This document shows, piece after piece, positions 6,454 to 7,884 of a stretch of DNA of 7,884 nucleotides. The stretch lies in contig JAHZEF010000085.1 in NCBI GenBank assembly GCA_019422005.1, positions 1,761-9,644 on the forward strand, written 5' to 3'. The translations under genes were made by a program, and so were the position numbers. A model generated the notes under the pieces. That model did not search any database, was not told where the DNA came from, and worked only from the letters and a program-made list of their open reading frames with translations. The DNA comes from Clostridiales bacterium. Lineage in GTDB: Bacteria; Bacillota; Clostridia; Oscillospirales; Oscillospiraceae. Every line of letters starts with the position of its first letter. Position 1 is the stretch's first letter.

Positions 6454-6500
6454 GAAAAGCCCCGCATTGGAGAAATCCAATGCGGGGCCTGCACCTTTTC
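6454..6500 (-). terminator. Strong hairpin before aroB: intrinsic terminator or attenuator
   Basis: The bases at 6459-6471 and 6476-6488 form a perfect 13-bp stem with a 4-nt loop. Read on the minus strand, the loop is UUUC and the stem is followed by UUUUCAGU. The GAAAA at 6500-6496 could pair with that U tract across a bulge, extending the base. It lies 60 bp after the membrane protein stop and about 30 bp before the aroB start. The U run is short (four), so termination may be partial. It may end the upstream transcript or attenuate the aro operon. No T-box sequence is visible, and I see no clear sigma-70 promoter between hairpin and aroB. Confidence 0.7.
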
Positions 6501-6547
6501 ACCAAACGGCACGCAAGGGTCTCTGAACCATTCCATATCACAGTGCG

Positions 6548-7828
6548 TCAGGCTTTGGGCGCCTGCTCCGGCGGTTCTCCCACGACGCTTTCCTGCTCCT
6601 CGTCCGACTGCTCCGCCAGATCCTCCACAGTCCGGATCGAATAATACGCCTTTGTCCCCGTGGGCTTCCCTTTCCGTACCAGCGCCCGATCCACGCCGTC
6701 GCTGACCAGCATATAAATCACGGCAAAAACCGGAACGCCCAGCAGCATCCCAACAAAGCCAAACAGGCCGCCGCCGACTGTAATCGACACCAGTATCCAA
6801 AACCCGGAGATCCCCACGTTCTCGCCCAGAATCCTGGGGCCAATGATATTGCCGTCGATCTGCTGCAGCACCAAAACGAAAATCACAAAATAGAAGCACT
6901 TCAGCGGATCATCCAGAAGGATCAGCACCGCACACGGTATGGTACCCAGAATCGGCCCGAAATACGGGATAATATTGGTGACGCCGACTATTGTCGCAAT
7001 CAGAACCGCATACGGCATCCGCAGAATGACAAGCCCGATATAGCAGAGAATGCCGATAATCAGGGAGTCAATCAGCTTCCCGATGATGAAGCCGTTGAAA
7101 ATTTTGTCAATCTGCCGGCCGTGGTTCATAATACGGTCCGCCGTATCCGGCGCGAAGCCGGCAACCACAATCTTTTTCGCCTGGGCCAGGAACTTGTCCT
7201 TGGAGAGCAGCACATAGACCGACACAACCAGGCCGATTACCATATTGACCAGCTCCCGGACCACTGCGTAGGCGGAGGTCGTCACACTGACCACAATCTT
7301 CTGCACGCTGCCCAGCAGATCATTTTTGATGAAATCCTCCAGGAATACGTAACCTTTTTCCAGAGCCATATCCGCCCAGTTCTTGATTTCCGGATTATCC
7401 TCCAGGATATTGAGCACCCAGCCCTCAATGCTTTTATAATACGCCGGCATGCTGCTGACAATCCCGCGGATGCTGACTGCCAGCTGCGGCACAATCATCA
7501 CAATCAGGGCATAGACCATCATGCCTGCCACCGCAAACGCAAACACAATGCCGGCCACACGGCTGACGCGCCAGGCGGCCCTTTCCCCGCAGCCGCGCCG
7601 CAGCAGGAACGGCCGCAGCCGCTTGTCCAGCCCGCGCACCAGCGGATTGAGCAGATAGGCAAACAGGAAGCCGTACAGCACCGAGGAAAGCACCTGTATC
7701 AGCGCCCGGAACACGCCGGAGAAGGAGCTGAGGTTGGTAAATACCAAAATCACAATCAGGGCAATCAGCGCAGCCGAGATGAGCTTCAAAAGCCGGAATA
7801 CCGCCTGCCTGTCATGCTTTGTCCCCAT
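6548..7828 (-). CDS. AI-2E family (PerM/YtvI-like) membrane transporter
   Basis: A 426-residue polytopic membrane protein of the AI-2E transporter (formerly UPF0118/DUF20) family. About eight membrane segments are visible, near residues 14-33, 42-63, 90-113, 188-208, 247-269, 272-305, 310-322 and 340-376. A polar region at about 120-180 between the third and fourth is typical of the family. Family signatures are the stretch around residues 276-295 (ending PYFGPILGT) and QQIDGNIIGPRILG at 322-335. The tail after 377 is charged and acidic (EQSDEEQES), probably cytoplasmic. Family members include TqsA (AI-2 export) and proteins reported as Na+/H+ antiporters, so the substrate cannot be inferred. 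The ATG has AAAGGCGG at 7845-7838 with 9-nt spacing. It is co-directional with aroB but separated by the hairpin, so co-transcription is uncertain. Confidence 0.9.
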   Translation of the reverse strand: MGTKHDRQAVFRLLKLISAALIALIVILVFTNLSSFSGVFRALIQVLSSVLYGFLFAYLLNPLVRGLDKRLRPFLLRRGCGERAAWRVSRVAGIVFAFAVAGMMVYALIVMIVPQLAVSIRGIVSSMPAYYKSIEGWVLNILEDNPEIKNWADMALEKGYVFLEDFIKNDLLGSVQKIVVSVTTSAYAVVRELVNMVIGLVVSVYVLLSKDKFLAQAKKIVVAGFAPDTADRIMNHGRQIDKIFNGFIIGKLIDSLIIGILCYIGLVILRMPYAVLIATIVGVTNIIPYFGPILGTIPCAVLILLDDPLKCFYFVIFVLVLQQIDGNIIGPRILGENVGISGFWILVSITVGGGLFGFVGMLLGVPVFAVIYMLVSDGVDRALVRKGKPTGTKAYYSIRTVEDLAEQSDEEQESVVGEPPEQAPKA

Positions 7829-7857
7829 ACTCCCCTGCCGCCTTTCAACAGTTTGCG

Positions 7858-7863
7858 ATTTTA
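7858..7863 (-). promoter_or_regulatory. Possible -10 element for the AI-2E family gene
   Basis: TAAAAT on the minus strand, about 30 bp before the ATG, is in a locally AT-rich patch and matches five of six bases of the sigma-A -10 consensus. The matching -35 box would fall at or beyond the right window edge, so it cannot be checked here. Confidence 0.25.
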
Positions 7864-7884
7864 AAGTACCATATGCGTCCCGAT

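Noticed and set aside
6429..6547. T-box riboswitch upstream of aroB
   Set aside because: The leader is short, and the conserved T-box antiterminator sequence (AGGGTGGNACCGCG-like) is not present.
6429..6899. N-terminal extension of aroB as a longer fusion protein
   Set aside because: The open frame overlaps the AI-2E gene and reads through the hairpin. The family N-terminus and a good Shine-Dalgarno place the start at 6428.
7121..7864. Plus-strand 247-codon open frame opposite the AI-2E family gene
   Set aside because: His/Gln/Asn-rich translation that is exactly the complement of hydrophobic transmembrane codons; not a real protein.
1..7884. CRISPR, insertion sequence, toxin-antitoxin or other novel system
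   Set aside because: No spaced direct repeats, transposase, terminal inverted repeats or unexplained gene cluster. Nearly all of the window is accounted for by co-directional housekeeping genes.

Overview
This window is core metabolism. It holds a compact, single-strand (minus) aromatic amino acid operon with one membrane protein gene upstream and the start of another gene downstream. High GC, strong Shine-Dalgarno sites and protein motifs (GGGHFSGRLTAPL in chorismate synthase, GESGSTLRFL in EPSP synthase, a type II dehydroquinase and a chorismate mutase/prephenate dehydratase fusion) suggest a GC-rich anaerobic Firmicute of the Clostridia, possibly Oscillospiraceae-like. The phylum is well supported; the family is a guess from memory of such sequences.

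Layout in transcription order, right to left: an AI-2E/PerM-family membrane protein (7828-6548); a 119-bp gap with a strong hairpin (6459-6488); aroB (6428-5370); aroA (5360-4107); aroC (4110-3061); pheA (3050-1887); aroK (1890-1381); aroQ (1384-950); aroE (957-142); a 47-bp gap with a 14-bp palindrome; then the first 31 codons of a PspC-domain protein (94-1) cut by the window edge.

The seven aro/phe genes encode every step from DAHP to chorismate (AroB, AroQ, AroE, AroK, AroA, AroC) plus both steps from chorismate to phenylpyruvate (PheA). The first enzyme (DAHP synthase) and the tyrosine branch (TyrA) are absent here and must be elsewhere. Junctions are 4-8 bp overlaps or 9-10 bp gaps with the Shine-Dalgarno on or beside the preceding stop codon, which indicates one translationally coupled mRNA. 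All genes look intact, with their main catalytic residues present.

I found no mobile element, CRISPR array, tRNA, rRNA or novel multi-gene system. The points most worth a second look are the possible transcription attenuator ahead of aroB, the short N-terminus of AroC, the changed phosphoenolpyruvate/glyphosate loop of AroA, and the palindrome ahead of the PspC gene. The long plus-strand reading frames are antisense shadows of these genes.
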